Of a stretch of DNA of 64,000 bases, positions 1-7,450 are shown one piece after another. Source of the stretch: Kutzneria chonburiensis (GTDB lineage Bacteria > Actinomycetota > Actinomycetes > Mycobacteriales > Pseudonocardiaceae); the NCBI RefSeq assembly GCF_028622115.1, contig NZ_CP097263.1:5084001-5148000 (forward strand), read 5' to 3'. The translations under genes were made by a program, and so were the position numbers. Within the stretch, counting starts at the first letter, position 1, and every line of letters starts with the position of its first letter. A model generated the notes under the pieces. It was given only the letters and a program-made list of their open reading frames with translations, was not told the origin of the DNA and did not search any database.

Positions 1-1
1 C

Positions 2-352
2 GCGGGCGCCAAGCTTGGCGACGGCGCGTCGTTCACACTTCCCGTCGGTGGTGGTGGCGCAGGCGGCGGTATCGGCGGTGGCGGCGGTGTTTCCGGTTCC
101 GTGCCGACCAGCATGGTCTCCAGCCCCGGCAGTCCCACCGCCGATCTCGCCGGCGGCGCGCTCGGCGCTGCCGTCGCCGATGCCGCTGGTAGCAAGGCAA
201 TGGGGCCGATGATGCCCATGATGCCGATGAACGGGGCCGGGGCCAACGACATGGGTGGTGGGCGGCGGATCCCGCCGTGGCTGGTCGAGACCGAGGACGT
301 GTGGGGCGAGTCGTCCGCCGTCGCGCCGTCCGTGATCGGTGAGGACTTCTGA
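2..352 (+). CDS. PPE-like type VII secretion-associated protein, C-terminal fragment
   Basis: This reading frame is open from the left edge, so only the C-terminal 116 residues are present. It is a low-complexity Gly/Ala/Met-rich linker followed by the tail IPPWLVETEDVWGE and VIGEDF. That Pro-Pro-Trp-Leu-Val-Glu...Trp-Gly tail is characteristic of long WXG100/PPE-like proteins of Pseudonocardiales that are linked to ESX-type secretion; the N-terminal helical domain would lie upstream of the window. The stop lies 3 bases before the next GTG start, so the two genes are probably co-transcribed and co-secreted. Family assignment rests on the tail alone. Confidence 0.6.
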   Translation, partial: AGAKLGDGASFTLPVGGGGAGGGIGGGGGVSGSVPTSMVSSPGSPTADLAGGALGAAVADAAGSKAMGPMMPMMPMNGAGANDMGGGRRIPPWLVETEDVWGESSAVAPSVIGEDF

Positions 353-355
353 CCC

Positions 356-1075
356 GTGCCGACCATCAGCGCCCAGCAGATCGCCCAGCACGCCTACAAC
401 GCCGGTTTCCGGGGCGACGCCCTGACCACCGCCGTCGCCGTCGCATTGGCCGAATCCCATGGCGACACCGGCATCCACGGCGACGTCAACCTTCAGACCG
501 GCACGTGGGGGCCTTCCGTCGGCCTGTGGCAGATCCGCTCCCTCAACCCCGGTCACGGCACCGCCGCCGAGCAGGCCCTTCGCAACGCCGCCGCCAACGC
601 CGATCCCGCGACCAACGCCCGGCATGCTTACGCGATTTCCCACCACGGCAGCAATTTCCGGCCGTGGTCCACGTACACCAACGGCGCCTACCGGAGTTAC
701 CTCTCCCAGGCGCGGACCGCCAGTCGCGGGGTGACCGGCGGTGCTCCCTCCGGCGGCGCCACCCCCACCTCGTTCCGGGCCGCTCCTCGCGCCTTGGACC
801 TGGTGGCCGCCGAGCTCGCCGCCCAGGCCCAGCGGTTGCGGTCCCTTGAGGGCGAGGTCCGCTCCCCCGGGCCGACCCCGTCCGCCTTCGGCGGCCTGCC
901 GCAGTCGCAGCAGGCCGCCGAAGTGCACGCCTCGCTCCTCGAGTCCCTCGCCGCTCGCATCGCCGCCCAGCAGTCCCGCGCTTCCGCGCTGTCCACCGGC
1001 GTTCGGTCCAGCTCCGCCAACTACCAGCAGGGCGACGACCAGGCCGCCCGCGCGTACCTGTCGCTCATGCCCTGA
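356..1075 (+). CDS. Lysozyme-like transglycosylase with helical type VII secretion-type tail
   Basis: The first about 115 residues resemble a phage/soluble-lytic-transglycosylase fold: the glutamate in VALAESHGDTG is the likely catalytic acid, followed by a GLWQIRSL segment and a C-terminal WSTYTNGAY block, the usual order in this family. It would cleave peptidoglycan glycan strands. After a Gly/Thr-rich linker, residues about 145-239 form two predicted amphipathic helices ending in YQQGDDQAARAYL, similar to small ESX-secreted helical hairpin proteins. There is no Sec signal peptide. The GTG start is 3 bases after the preceding PPE-like stop, which suggests translational coupling. A secreted wall-cutting effector or secretion accessory is inferred. 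Confidence 0.65.
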   Translation: MPTISAQQIAQHAYNAGFRGDALTTAVAVALAESHGDTGIHGDVNLQTGTWGPSVGLWQIRSLNPGHGTAAEQALRNAAANADPATNARHAYAISHHGSNFRPWSTYTNGAYRSYLSQARTASRGVTGGAPSGGATPTSFRAAPRALDLVAAELAAQAQRLRSLEGEVRSPGPTPSAFGGLPQSQQAAEVHASLLESLAARIAAQQSRASALSTGVRSSSANYQQGDDQAARAYLSLMP

Positions 1076-1095
1076 CGCCCCACCCGTCACATTCG

Positions 1096-1153
1096 AATGT
1101 CACATGCGCGTCGTTGTTGCCTCTATTCGGCACATCCGGACCGCATGTGCCAG
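1096..1153. repeat. 58-bp dispersed repeat, copy 1
   Basis: This intergenic segment matches 63218-63275 at 52 of 58 positions with no gaps (hand alignment). The ends carry an inverted CACATG/CATGTG pair, so it can fold back. It sits between two convergent gene ends, where it could act as a terminator. Confidence 0.7.
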
Positions 1154-1158
1154 GGAAA

Positions 1159-1602
1159 TCAGGCTGGGGTGGTGGTGCGGCCGTAGCCCTTGCGGCCGGT
1201 CTGGTCGGTGCCGTGGGCGGCGAAGCTGTAGAGGTGGATCTCGGTGCCGTCGGGGTCGTGGAAGACCAGGATCCAGCCGATGGTGGCGTCGATGACGGGC
1301 GAGTGGTCGATGCCGAGCGTGTCGAGGTGGGCGGCCCACTGCTCGGCGGCGGCCTTGTCCGCGATGCCGAAGCTGACCGGGTCGAAGCCCTGGATGCCGG
1401 CGGCTGCGGCGGGGTTCTCGCGCAGGGCGAGGCCGACGTCGCCGAGACCGGGGGCGAAGCCGGCGAGGCCGCGGACGACGCCCTGCTCGTCGGGGAACTC
1501 CATGGTGACCTCGAATCCGAACACCTGCTCGTACCAGGCGCGGCTGGCCGCCAGGTCGCTGACCGGGAACTTCACGTGGTGGATGCCGGTGAGCTGTGGC
1601 AT
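1159..1602 (-). CDS. VOC (glyoxalase/bleomycin resistance) family protein
   Basis: A single-domain vicinal oxygen chelate protein of 147 residues. It begins with GIHHVKFPVSDL, where the His is the usual first metal-ligand position, and ends with the paired beta-alpha-beta-beta unit containing FHDPDGTEIHLYSF, where the Glu/His region supplies the second metal site. Substrate cannot be deduced; members include glyoxalases, dioxygenases and antibiotic-binding proteins. I chose the ATG at 1602 over an upstream in-frame ATG because a GGAGGGGG ribosome-binding site lies just upstream. It is divergent from a TetR gene, with a palindromic operator between them, so it is probably the TetR target. Confidence 0.85.
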   Translation of the reverse strand: MPQLTGIHHVKFPVSDLAASRAWYEQVFGFEVTMEFPDEQGVVRGLAGFAPGLGDVGLALRENPAAAAGIQGFDPVSFGIADKAAAEQWAAHLDTLGIDHSPVIDATIGWILVFHDPDGTEIHLYSFAAHGTDQTGRKGYGRTTTPA

Positions 1603-1619
1603 GGCCCCCTCCATTTCAG

Positions 1620-1634
1620 TGCAGTGGTACTGCA
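1620..1634. promoter_or_regulatory. Palindromic operator between VOC and TetR genes
   Basis: A perfect 6-3-6 palindrome TGCAGT-ggt-ACTGCA lies in the 56-bp gap between the divergent starts. Size, symmetry and location fit a TetR-family operator controlling both genes; binding itself is inferred. Confidence 0.6.
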
Positions 1635-1658
1635 TTCACAGCTGATAGAGTGCGCTCG

Positions 1659-2297
1659 ATGAGTGACGACGTCAAGCGCCCCTACCGGTCCCGCCGCCGC
1701 GCGGAGTCGGCCGAACAGACGAGGGGCCTGATCCGAGCGGCCGCGGCGCGCCTGTTCGTGGCGCGCGGCGTGAGTGCGACGACCATGCGCCAGGTCGCGG
1801 CGGAGGCGGGCGTCGCGGAACGGACGGTCTACACGGCCTTTCCGACCAAAACGGCGCTGTTCAACGAGGTGGTGAACATTGCGACGGTCGGCGACGACCT
1901 GCCGGTGCCGGTGGCCGAGCGCACGTCCTTCACCGACCTGTTCACGGAGACCGACCCCCGCCGCGCGGCCACGCTCTGCGTCACGTACGGCACGGCGCTG
2001 TTCGAACGGGCCGGTGACCTGATCATGGCGGCCATCGAGTCGGCCGGCGCGGACGCCGACATGCGTGAGTTCTGTGACCGCAGCGCCGCGGCCAACCGGG
2101 CCAACATGGGCGCGCTGGCCCAGGCCTGGTCGGAGAACGGCCTGCTACGGCAGGATGCCGACACCGCCGCCGACCTGCTGCACACCCTCTGTTCGCCGCA
2201 TGTGCACCACCTGCTCTGCCGGCAACAGGGCTGGTCGGCCGAGCGTTACCGCGACTGGCTCATCGACACCTTGCTGACCACGGTGTTCAGGGACTGA
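1659..2297 (+). CDS. TetR/AcrR family transcriptional regulator
   Basis: A 212-residue regulator. The N-terminal HTH spans about residues 20-65, including the typical FVARGVSATTMRQVAAEAGV segment and the recognition helix ending TVYTAFPTKTALF. The C-terminal domain (about 80-212) is all-helical and binds an unknown ligand. The ATG at 1659 gives a short basic arm before the HTH; a longer in-frame extension overlaps the divergent promoter and is unlikely. It probably represses itself and the neighbouring VOC gene through the palindrome in the shared promoter. Its 3' end overlaps the convergent mycosin-like gene by 11 bases. Confidence 0.85.
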   Translation: MSDDVKRPYRSRRRAESAEQTRGLIRAAAARLFVARGVSATTMRQVAAEAGVAERTVYTAFPTKTALFNEVVNIATVGDDLPVPVAERTSFTDLFTETDPRRAATLCVTYGTALFERAGDLIMAAIESAGADADMREFCDRSAAANRANMGALAQAWSENGLLRQDADTAADLLHTLCSPHVHHLLCRQQGWSAERYRDWLIDTLLTTVFRD

Positions 2298-3453
2298 CCC
2301 GCCAGCCCCGCGCCCGGCCGCGCCGGATGGTCACGGTGATCAACCCGGCCAGAGCCGCCAATCCCACTCCGCCCAGGGCCAATCCACCGACGAGGACGTT
2401 GATCGGAGCCTCCGCCGGGGCGGCAGCCGGGACCAAGGCCGGTGGCGTGGCGGCGGTCGGCGAAGCGCCGGGACCGGCGGCGGTGAGAGGCAGCTGCGAG
2501 GTCACGGCGGTGTAGGCATCGACCACACCCCAGCCGAGACGGGGATCGCGGCCGCCGCCGGCGGCACGCGAAGCGGTGAGCGTCAACCGGTTCACGATCT
2601 GCGCGGGCGTGGCGGACGGCTGATGTGCGCGCAGCAGAGCGACCGTGGCGGCGACGTAGGCGGCGGCAGCGGAAGGATCCTTGATGGGCCAAGAATGTCC
2701 GTAGCCGCCGGCCGAGGTGCCGACAAGGTCGGCACCGGGTGCGGCGATGTCGATGTAGTCGCCGGATTCGGTAGTAACGGCATTGCCGTTACGGTCGACA
2801 GCACCCACTGAGAGCACGCCGGGCAGGGCCGTGGGATAGCTGATCGCGCCCTGTTGGCTGCCGACGGCCGGTGACACGATGACGGCACCGTCGGAGATCG
2901 CGGAGCGGACGGCGTCGTCGAGGGCCGGACTGTCCACAGTGGTCGGAACATCGACGAGAATGGTGCCGACACCGGCATGTGCGGCTGCGGTGATCGCGGC
3001 GGCGAGACGGCCGGGATCACCGGGATTGGTCTCGCCGGAGCCGGCGGTGTAGCGGATGGGCAGCAGCCGAACGCCAGGTGCCAGGCCGACGAACGTGGTC
3101 TGGTCACTGGCCTGAGCACCGATGATGCCGGCGGCGAAGGTGCCACGGCCGTCGCAGTCGGCGACACCGCCGGGCGCCGGCACGAGGTCGCTCGACGCCA
3201 ACACCTGACCGCGACCGAACTGCGGATTGCCACCGTCGACCCCGGCACCGACGATGGCGACGGTCTGCCCAGTGCCCTTGCTGAGCAGCCAGATCCGCGC
3301 GGGATCGAGCAGCTTCTGGGCCCACGGCGGCGAATCCTGGTACACCTCGGTCGATTTGGCGCAGCCGGCGGCGTATCCATCAGGCACGTCGACGAGCAGG
3401 GCCAGCACGAGCGCCACGAACAGCGCGGCGGCAACCCTCACCGCGGCACCCAC
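2287..3453 (-). CDS. Mycosin-like S8 (subtilisin) protein, probably catalytically inactive
   Basis: It has the mycosin layout: a signal peptide (1-29), a subtilisin-fold domain (about 40-310), a Pro/Ala-rich linker and a C-terminal membrane helix (about 350-378) ending in a basic tail. Mycosins are membrane-anchored proteases of ESX type VII secretion. The catalytic positions are substituted. The Asp of the D-T-G motif is Gly69 in AIVGAGVD, the His of the H-G-T motif is Arg103 in DCDGRGTFAAG, and the oxyanion Asn is absent from GAVIVSPAVG. Only the Ser (S261 in KDPSAAAAYV) remains. It is therefore likely a pseudoprotease with a structural role. Its start overlaps the upstream kinase by 16 bases, indicating co-transcription. 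Confidence 0.75.
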   Translation of the reverse strand: MGAAVRVAAALFVALVLALLVDVPDGYAAGCAKSTEVYQDSPPWAQKLLDPARIWLLSKGTGQTVAIVGAGVDGGNPQFGRGQVLASSDLVPAPGGVADCDGRGTFAAGIIGAQASDQTTFVGLAPGVRLLPIRYTAGSGETNPGDPGRLAAAITAAAHAGVGTILVDVPTTVDSPALDDAVRSAISDGAVIVSPAVGSQQGAISYPTALPGVLSVGAVDRNGNAVTTESGDYIDIAAPGADLVGTSAGGYGHSWPIKDPSAAAAYVAATVALLRAHQPSATPAQIVNRLTLTASRAAGGGRDPRLGWGVVDAYTAVTSQLPLTAAGPGASPTAATPPALVPAAAPAEAPINVLVGGLALGGVGLAALAGLITVTIRRGRARGWRVSP

Positions 3454-4718
3454 AGCGTCACCCGTGTTCCCCGGCCCGGCTGGGAATCGACGTGCGAGTG
3501 CCCGCCGACCTCGGCCAGCCGCGCGGCGATCGACTCGCTGATACCGAACCCGGCCGGCCGATCGGCGTCGCTGAAGCCGCTGCCGTGATCACGGGCGATC
3601 ACGGCGATGCCGCCGTCCCGCTCCTCGACCCGCAGCACGGCTTCATTGGTGCCGGAATGCTTCATGGTGTTACGCAAGGCTTCCCGCGCCGCTTCACGCA
3701 CGGCTCGCCGCCGTGCCTCCGGCATCGCGCTGTCGTCGATCTCCGCGAACACCAGCTGCGCCCGCAGCCCCTCCCGGGCCATTTCCGTGGCCAGCAGGGT
3801 GAGGTCCTCGCCGATGGTGGTCGGATGCGGCAGGTCGAGCTCCCCCGCGAGGCCGCGGCGGAGCTCCATGGCCTGGGCACGGGCGATGCCACGCAGCTCG
3901 GCCAGCCGCTCAGCGGCGTGCCGGTCGTCGCCGGGCGCAGGCAAGGCCATGACCTCCAACGCCTGCAACACGGTGTCGTGCAGCTCGCGCCGAACCTTGG
4001 CCGCCTCGGCCTCGCGTCCCCGCCGGATTCCCAGCCCCAGAGCCAACCTCGTGCCAAGGCCCACCATCAACAGCGCGCCGGTCGAGGTCACGATGGTGAC
4101 GCCGAGCAGCAAGGTGTTGCCGGCCAAGGTGATCGCGTTCACCGACAGTGCCAGCTGCAACGGCACGCTCAGCGCGGCCAACAACAGTCCAAAGGGGATG
4201 CCCCATGCGACCGTCCACAATGCCACCGAGCCGGTCAGGTGGGTCCAGGTCAACGCCGAGGCGGACGGATCAAGGTAGCCAACGACGAGATTGGCCACGA
4301 AGGCGACGGACGCATCGGTGATCAGCAGGCCGCGCATGGAATCGCTCAGCACACCGGGAACCCGCAACGCCCACACGATCGTCGCCGCGTTCAGCACGAA
4401 AAGCAGCAGTCCCACCGCGACGCCGACGCCGACGTGACCGGCGGCGAGCACCGGCAGCAGCATCGCCGGCAGCACGACGAAGCGGTACACCATCGGCACC
4501 AGCACCACGTACTTGCAGGCCCGGACCATCAGCGAATCGGGCTCGGACTGGCTCTCGGCCGAGCACATCGCCGAGATCCGCTGCCAGCCCGGCACCGGCG
4601 CCGGATCCACCACCTGGTCGGGCACGTCCCGCGGGGTCAACGCGATCACCGGCGCACCCCGGCGCAGCAGCTGCCCCAGGAAACTCGGCACCCGCGCCGG
4701 GTATCCGGCCAACGACAT
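3438..4718 (-). CDS. NarL-type sensor histidine kinase
   Basis: A 426-residue membrane kinase. Several hydrophobic segments between about residues 70 and 225 form the membrane domain. These are followed by a HisKA_3 dimerisation helix with the phospho-acceptor His247 in RRELHDTVLQALEV and an HATPase_c domain with N-box EALRNTMKH and G-box DHGSGFSDADRPAGFGI. A GGAGGGG site 6 bases upstream supports the ATG at 4718. No response regulator gene adjoins it: the next gene, overlapping by 16 bases, encodes the mycosin-like protein. The partner regulator must be elsewhere or just outside the locus. The signal is unknown. Confidence 0.85.
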   Translation of the reverse strand: MSLAGYPARVPSFLGQLLRRGAPVIALTPRDVPDQVVDPAPVPGWQRISAMCSAESQSEPDSLMVRACKYVVLVPMVYRFVVLPAMLLPVLAAGHVGVGVAVGLLLFVLNAATIVWALRVPGVLSDSMRGLLITDASVAFVANLVVGYLDPSASALTWTHLTGSVALWTVAWGIPFGLLLAALSVPLQLALSVNAITLAGNTLLLGVTIVTSTGALLMVGLGTRLALGLGIRRGREAEAAKVRRELHDTVLQALEVMALPAPGDDRHAAERLAELRGIARAQAMELRRGLAGELDLPHPTTIGEDLTLLATEMAREGLRAQLVFAEIDDSAMPEARRRAVREAAREALRNTMKHSGTNEAVLRVEERDGGIAVIARDHGSGFSDADRPAGFGISESIAARLAEVGGHSHVDSQPGRGTRVTLWVPR

Positions 4719-4783
4719 CAGGACCCCTCCGATGCGCCTCGGCTACCCCAGCACCGTACCGGGGCCGGGCCGGGCCTTCGAGG

Positions 4784-4829
4784 GGCTCAAGGAAGTCGCC
4801 CTGGTGCGCGAAGGCACTTCCCTTGAGCC
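4784..4829 (-). terminator. Inverted repeat downstream of the HEAT-like gene
   Basis: Arms GGCTCAAGG-AAGT and ACTTCCCTTGAGCC pair with one bulged base around a 19-nt loop. It lies just past the stop of the minus-strand gene ending at 4846 and upstream of the next minus-strand start, so it probably ends that transcript. Confidence 0.5.
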
Positions 4830-4845
4830 GATCAGAGCAGGATGA

Positions 4846-7383
4846 TCAGGTCACGCGCACCGCGCCGGCCAGCTCTCGGATGTCGATGTCCTCGTGCGCC
4901 CGCAACTCGGCCAGCCGCTCCCGCCACGGCGGCGTCCACTCGCTTTGCCGGCCGCCGAATCCCACCAGCCACACCTCGAGGCGTGCGCCGACATAGCCGC
5001 CGATTCCGGCCAGCTCGGCCAGGATCTCGACGGCGGCCGTCTCGTTCCAGCCGCTGGATGACAGGAAAACCGGGCCGGGCAAGCGATCCGGTCGATCGCC
5101 GACGACCGTGACCAGTTCACGCCACCAGGACACGTCGAGGGTCTGGACCGCTTGGGAGAACAGGAGATCCGCCGCCGCCCTCGGCATGCCGACCCGCAGG
5201 TAGGCATCCACGAGCCTTCGGCACAACAACGCCGAGCCAACGGCGATCTGGTGGTGGTCGGCGAGCCACTGCCGCACGTCGACACCGACCCCGACAACCC
5301 GTTCCAGCAGGGACAATGCCACCCGTTCGCCGATCTCCGTGTCCGCGACACGCGCTATCGCGTTGGTGACGGCCGCCGAAATCGCGGCGTCGTAAGGGCC
5401 GCCGGCTCGCTCGACCACGCGATCGAAGCCCTCGGGGGCGAGCCGCCAGCACAGCGCATAGGTATCGATGACGTCCCGCTGCCCGCTTCGAATCGCTTCG
5501 ACGATCAGCCGTGCCCTCGTCACGAGCTGGTCCCGGGTCAAGGTGGATGGCCTCTTCCACACCGCTTGTCGAACCGTCGAATCCTCATCGGACATGGCCT
5601 CGGCGACGGCGACGGCCGCCCGCGGATCCTCGCCGAGGAAAGTCAGCAGCGAGGCGGCGGCAACGGCTTTGATGTCACGGTGATGACTGCGCCACAGGCC
5701 CAGCAGCCTGTCCACGGCGTCCGGCGGTCGGATCTCGGCCAGCAGGCGGGCCTGTTCCTTCAACCCGCCAACGGATGCGGCGGTCCAGCGGCCGTCGTCA
5801 AGATCCGCGAGCACGCGACTGGCCGCCTGGGCAACGGGACCGGGCCGGGACTCGATGCAGCGCACCAGCACCGATTGCGTGCGCGTACCACGGATCGCCG
5901 CCACGGCAAGCGATTGCGGCGCGGTGTCGACCAGGGTGGCCAGCACCTGCTGATCACGGATCATGGTCACCGCCCTGGCCCGCACACCGATCTCGGCCAT
6001 CTCGTCCATCGCCAGCCTGATCGCCTGGGCCTCGTATCGGGCCTGCTGGGCCGCGTTCCAACGGCCGGTCCGGCGAGTCGGCCCGGGCCAGCCGGCGTCC
6101 AGCACGGCGTCGACAAGATCGGTCCTGCTGCCGGCGATGTGTTCCCACACCTCGGGTTTGAGGCCGTTACGACGATCGCGCGTCACCAGTTCGACCGCCC
6201 GAGTGGCGGTCATCGGCCGGATGCGGTCCACCAGCCGGCGCAGCGCCCGCCGCGACGCCCGCGAGTTGTCGAGCTGGGCGGAAATCGTGTCGATCATTCG
6301 CTGCCACAACGCTTCCGGGACCGCATCGAGCAGCCGTCGCGGTGCCGACGCCAGCTGGTTGAGCACCACCGTCCGCACGTAGTGCGCGTCCCGCCACGCT
6401 CGATCCGTGTACGCCACTGCGCCGGCGAACACCGAGGCGTCACTGCTTCGCGCGGCGCAGGCTAGAAAGTCGTGCCAGGCCCGCGCGCGAAGGCGGAGCT
6501 GGGGACGCATCGTGGCCGGCAGCAGCTGCTCGGACACTTCCTCGAACGGCAACGCCGCGAGCAGGTATTTCCGTTCGGCGGCATGGATTCGACGGTCCTC
6601 GATCGGGAGTGTGGCGACCTCATCGACCGAGCTGTGCTGGTCGACAAGACGCCGCCGCTGCGGCAACGGAAGTGCCGCCAGCACCTGGACCCGCTCGGCG
6701 CCCCTCAGCCGCGCGATCAGTGGCTCGATGTCCGATGTGGACGGCAGCGCGGCCAGCGCCAGCCGCGCCGACCGACACAGTTCGGGGTGTCGCGCCACAA
6801 GTTGGCCGACGGCCTCGGGTTCTCGTGCCACCAACGCTTCCAACAGGATCGGGCGGGACTCGTCGGAGATCAACCCCAGCACGACCTTGGGTACCGTCTT
6901 GACCAGTTGCCGCTGCACCGACAGGTCAGCACCGGTTCGTGGCAGCCATTCCGCCACCACAGCCGGCGAGCACGCCGGCAGCAGCCGCGATGCCTCCACC
7001 CGTCCTCGAAGCGAGAACACCTTGGGCAGCAAGGAATCGGCCAGCTCGCGCCGCCGGGATCGTTTCAGCAGACCGTAGACCAGCAGCCGGTCCCGGCGTG
7101 GCACAACATCGATCAACGAGGCCAACGCCTCGTCCGGCACGGGCACCCGCATCGCCGCCGACAGCGCGCGGCGTCTCAACACGGGGTCGTGCAGCGCCCG
7201 GACGAGCTCGGGAATGTCCCGCCGAACCGTTGCATAGTGCAACGCGAGGTGGCGGTGATAGCTGGAGCCGGCGTCCAGTTCCCGGTGCACGGAACGGTAC
7301 TCGGCTTCGGACAACAACAGTGCGTGCTCCGCCAGCGCGCGCATCCGCGCCGCAAAGGGGAGCCGGTCGACAGGCGCGCTCAC
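4846..7383 (-). CDS. Large HEAT-repeat-like protein of unknown function
   Basis: An 845-residue soluble protein made almost entirely of short amphipathic helices rich in Leu, Ala, Arg and Asp. Repeated segments such as DPVLRRRALSAAM, EDPRAAVAVAEAM and DEDSTVRQAVWKR resemble HEAT/ARM alpha-solenoid units. I see no signal peptide, membrane segment, nucleotide-binding motif or catalytic signature. Such solenoids usually act as protein- or nucleic-acid-binding scaffolds, but no partner is evident. It starts with GTG, stands alone on its strand with gaps on both sides, and has a hairpin after its stop. Function is not recognised. Confidence 0.7.
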   Translation of the reverse strand: MSAPVDRLPFAARMRALAEHALLLSEAEYRSVHRELDAGSSYHRHLALHYATVRRDIPELVRALHDPVLRRRALSAAMRVPVPDEALASLIDVVPRRDRLLVYGLLKRSRRRELADSLLPKVFSLRGRVEASRLLPACSPAVVAEWLPRTGADLSVQRQLVKTVPKVVLGLISDESRPILLEALVAREPEAVGQLVARHPELCRSARLALAALPSTSDIEPLIARLRGAERVQVLAALPLPQRRRLVDQHSSVDEVATLPIEDRRIHAAERKYLLAALPFEEVSEQLLPATMRPQLRLRARAWHDFLACAARSSDASVFAGAVAYTDRAWRDAHYVRTVVLNQLASAPRRLLDAVPEALWQRMIDTISAQLDNSRASRRALRRLVDRIRPMTATRAVELVTRDRRNGLKPEVWEHIAGSRTDLVDAVLDAGWPGPTRRTGRWNAAQQARYEAQAIRLAMDEMAEIGVRARAVTMIRDQQVLATLVDTAPQSLAVAAIRGTRTQSVLVRCIESRPGPVAQAASRVLADLDDGRWTAASVGGLKEQARLLAEIRPPDAVDRLLGLWRSHHRDIKAVAAASLLTFLGEDPRAAVAVAEAMSDEDSTVRQAVWKRPSTLTRDQLVTRARLIVEAIRSGQRDVIDTYALCWRLAPEGFDRVVERAGGPYDAAISAAVTNAIARVADTEIGERVALSLLERVVGVGVDVRQWLADHHQIAVGSALLCRRLVDAYLRVGMPRAAADLLFSQAVQTLDVSWWRELVTVVGDRPDRLPGPVFLSSSGWNETAAVEILAELAGIGGYVGARLEVWLVGFGGRQSEWTPPWRERLAELRAHEDIDIRELAGAVRVT

Positions 7384-7450
7384 CGGATGGCGGTGGCGTC
7401 GTCCTTCCTGGAGATCATGGATGCATGATGCCCCGCCGCCGGGACGAGCG

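Noticed and set aside
3492-4826. A 444-codon frame antisense to the sensor kinase
   Set aside because: A Gln/Arg/His-rich shadow without a domain; the minus strand has intact HisKA_3 and HATPase motifs.
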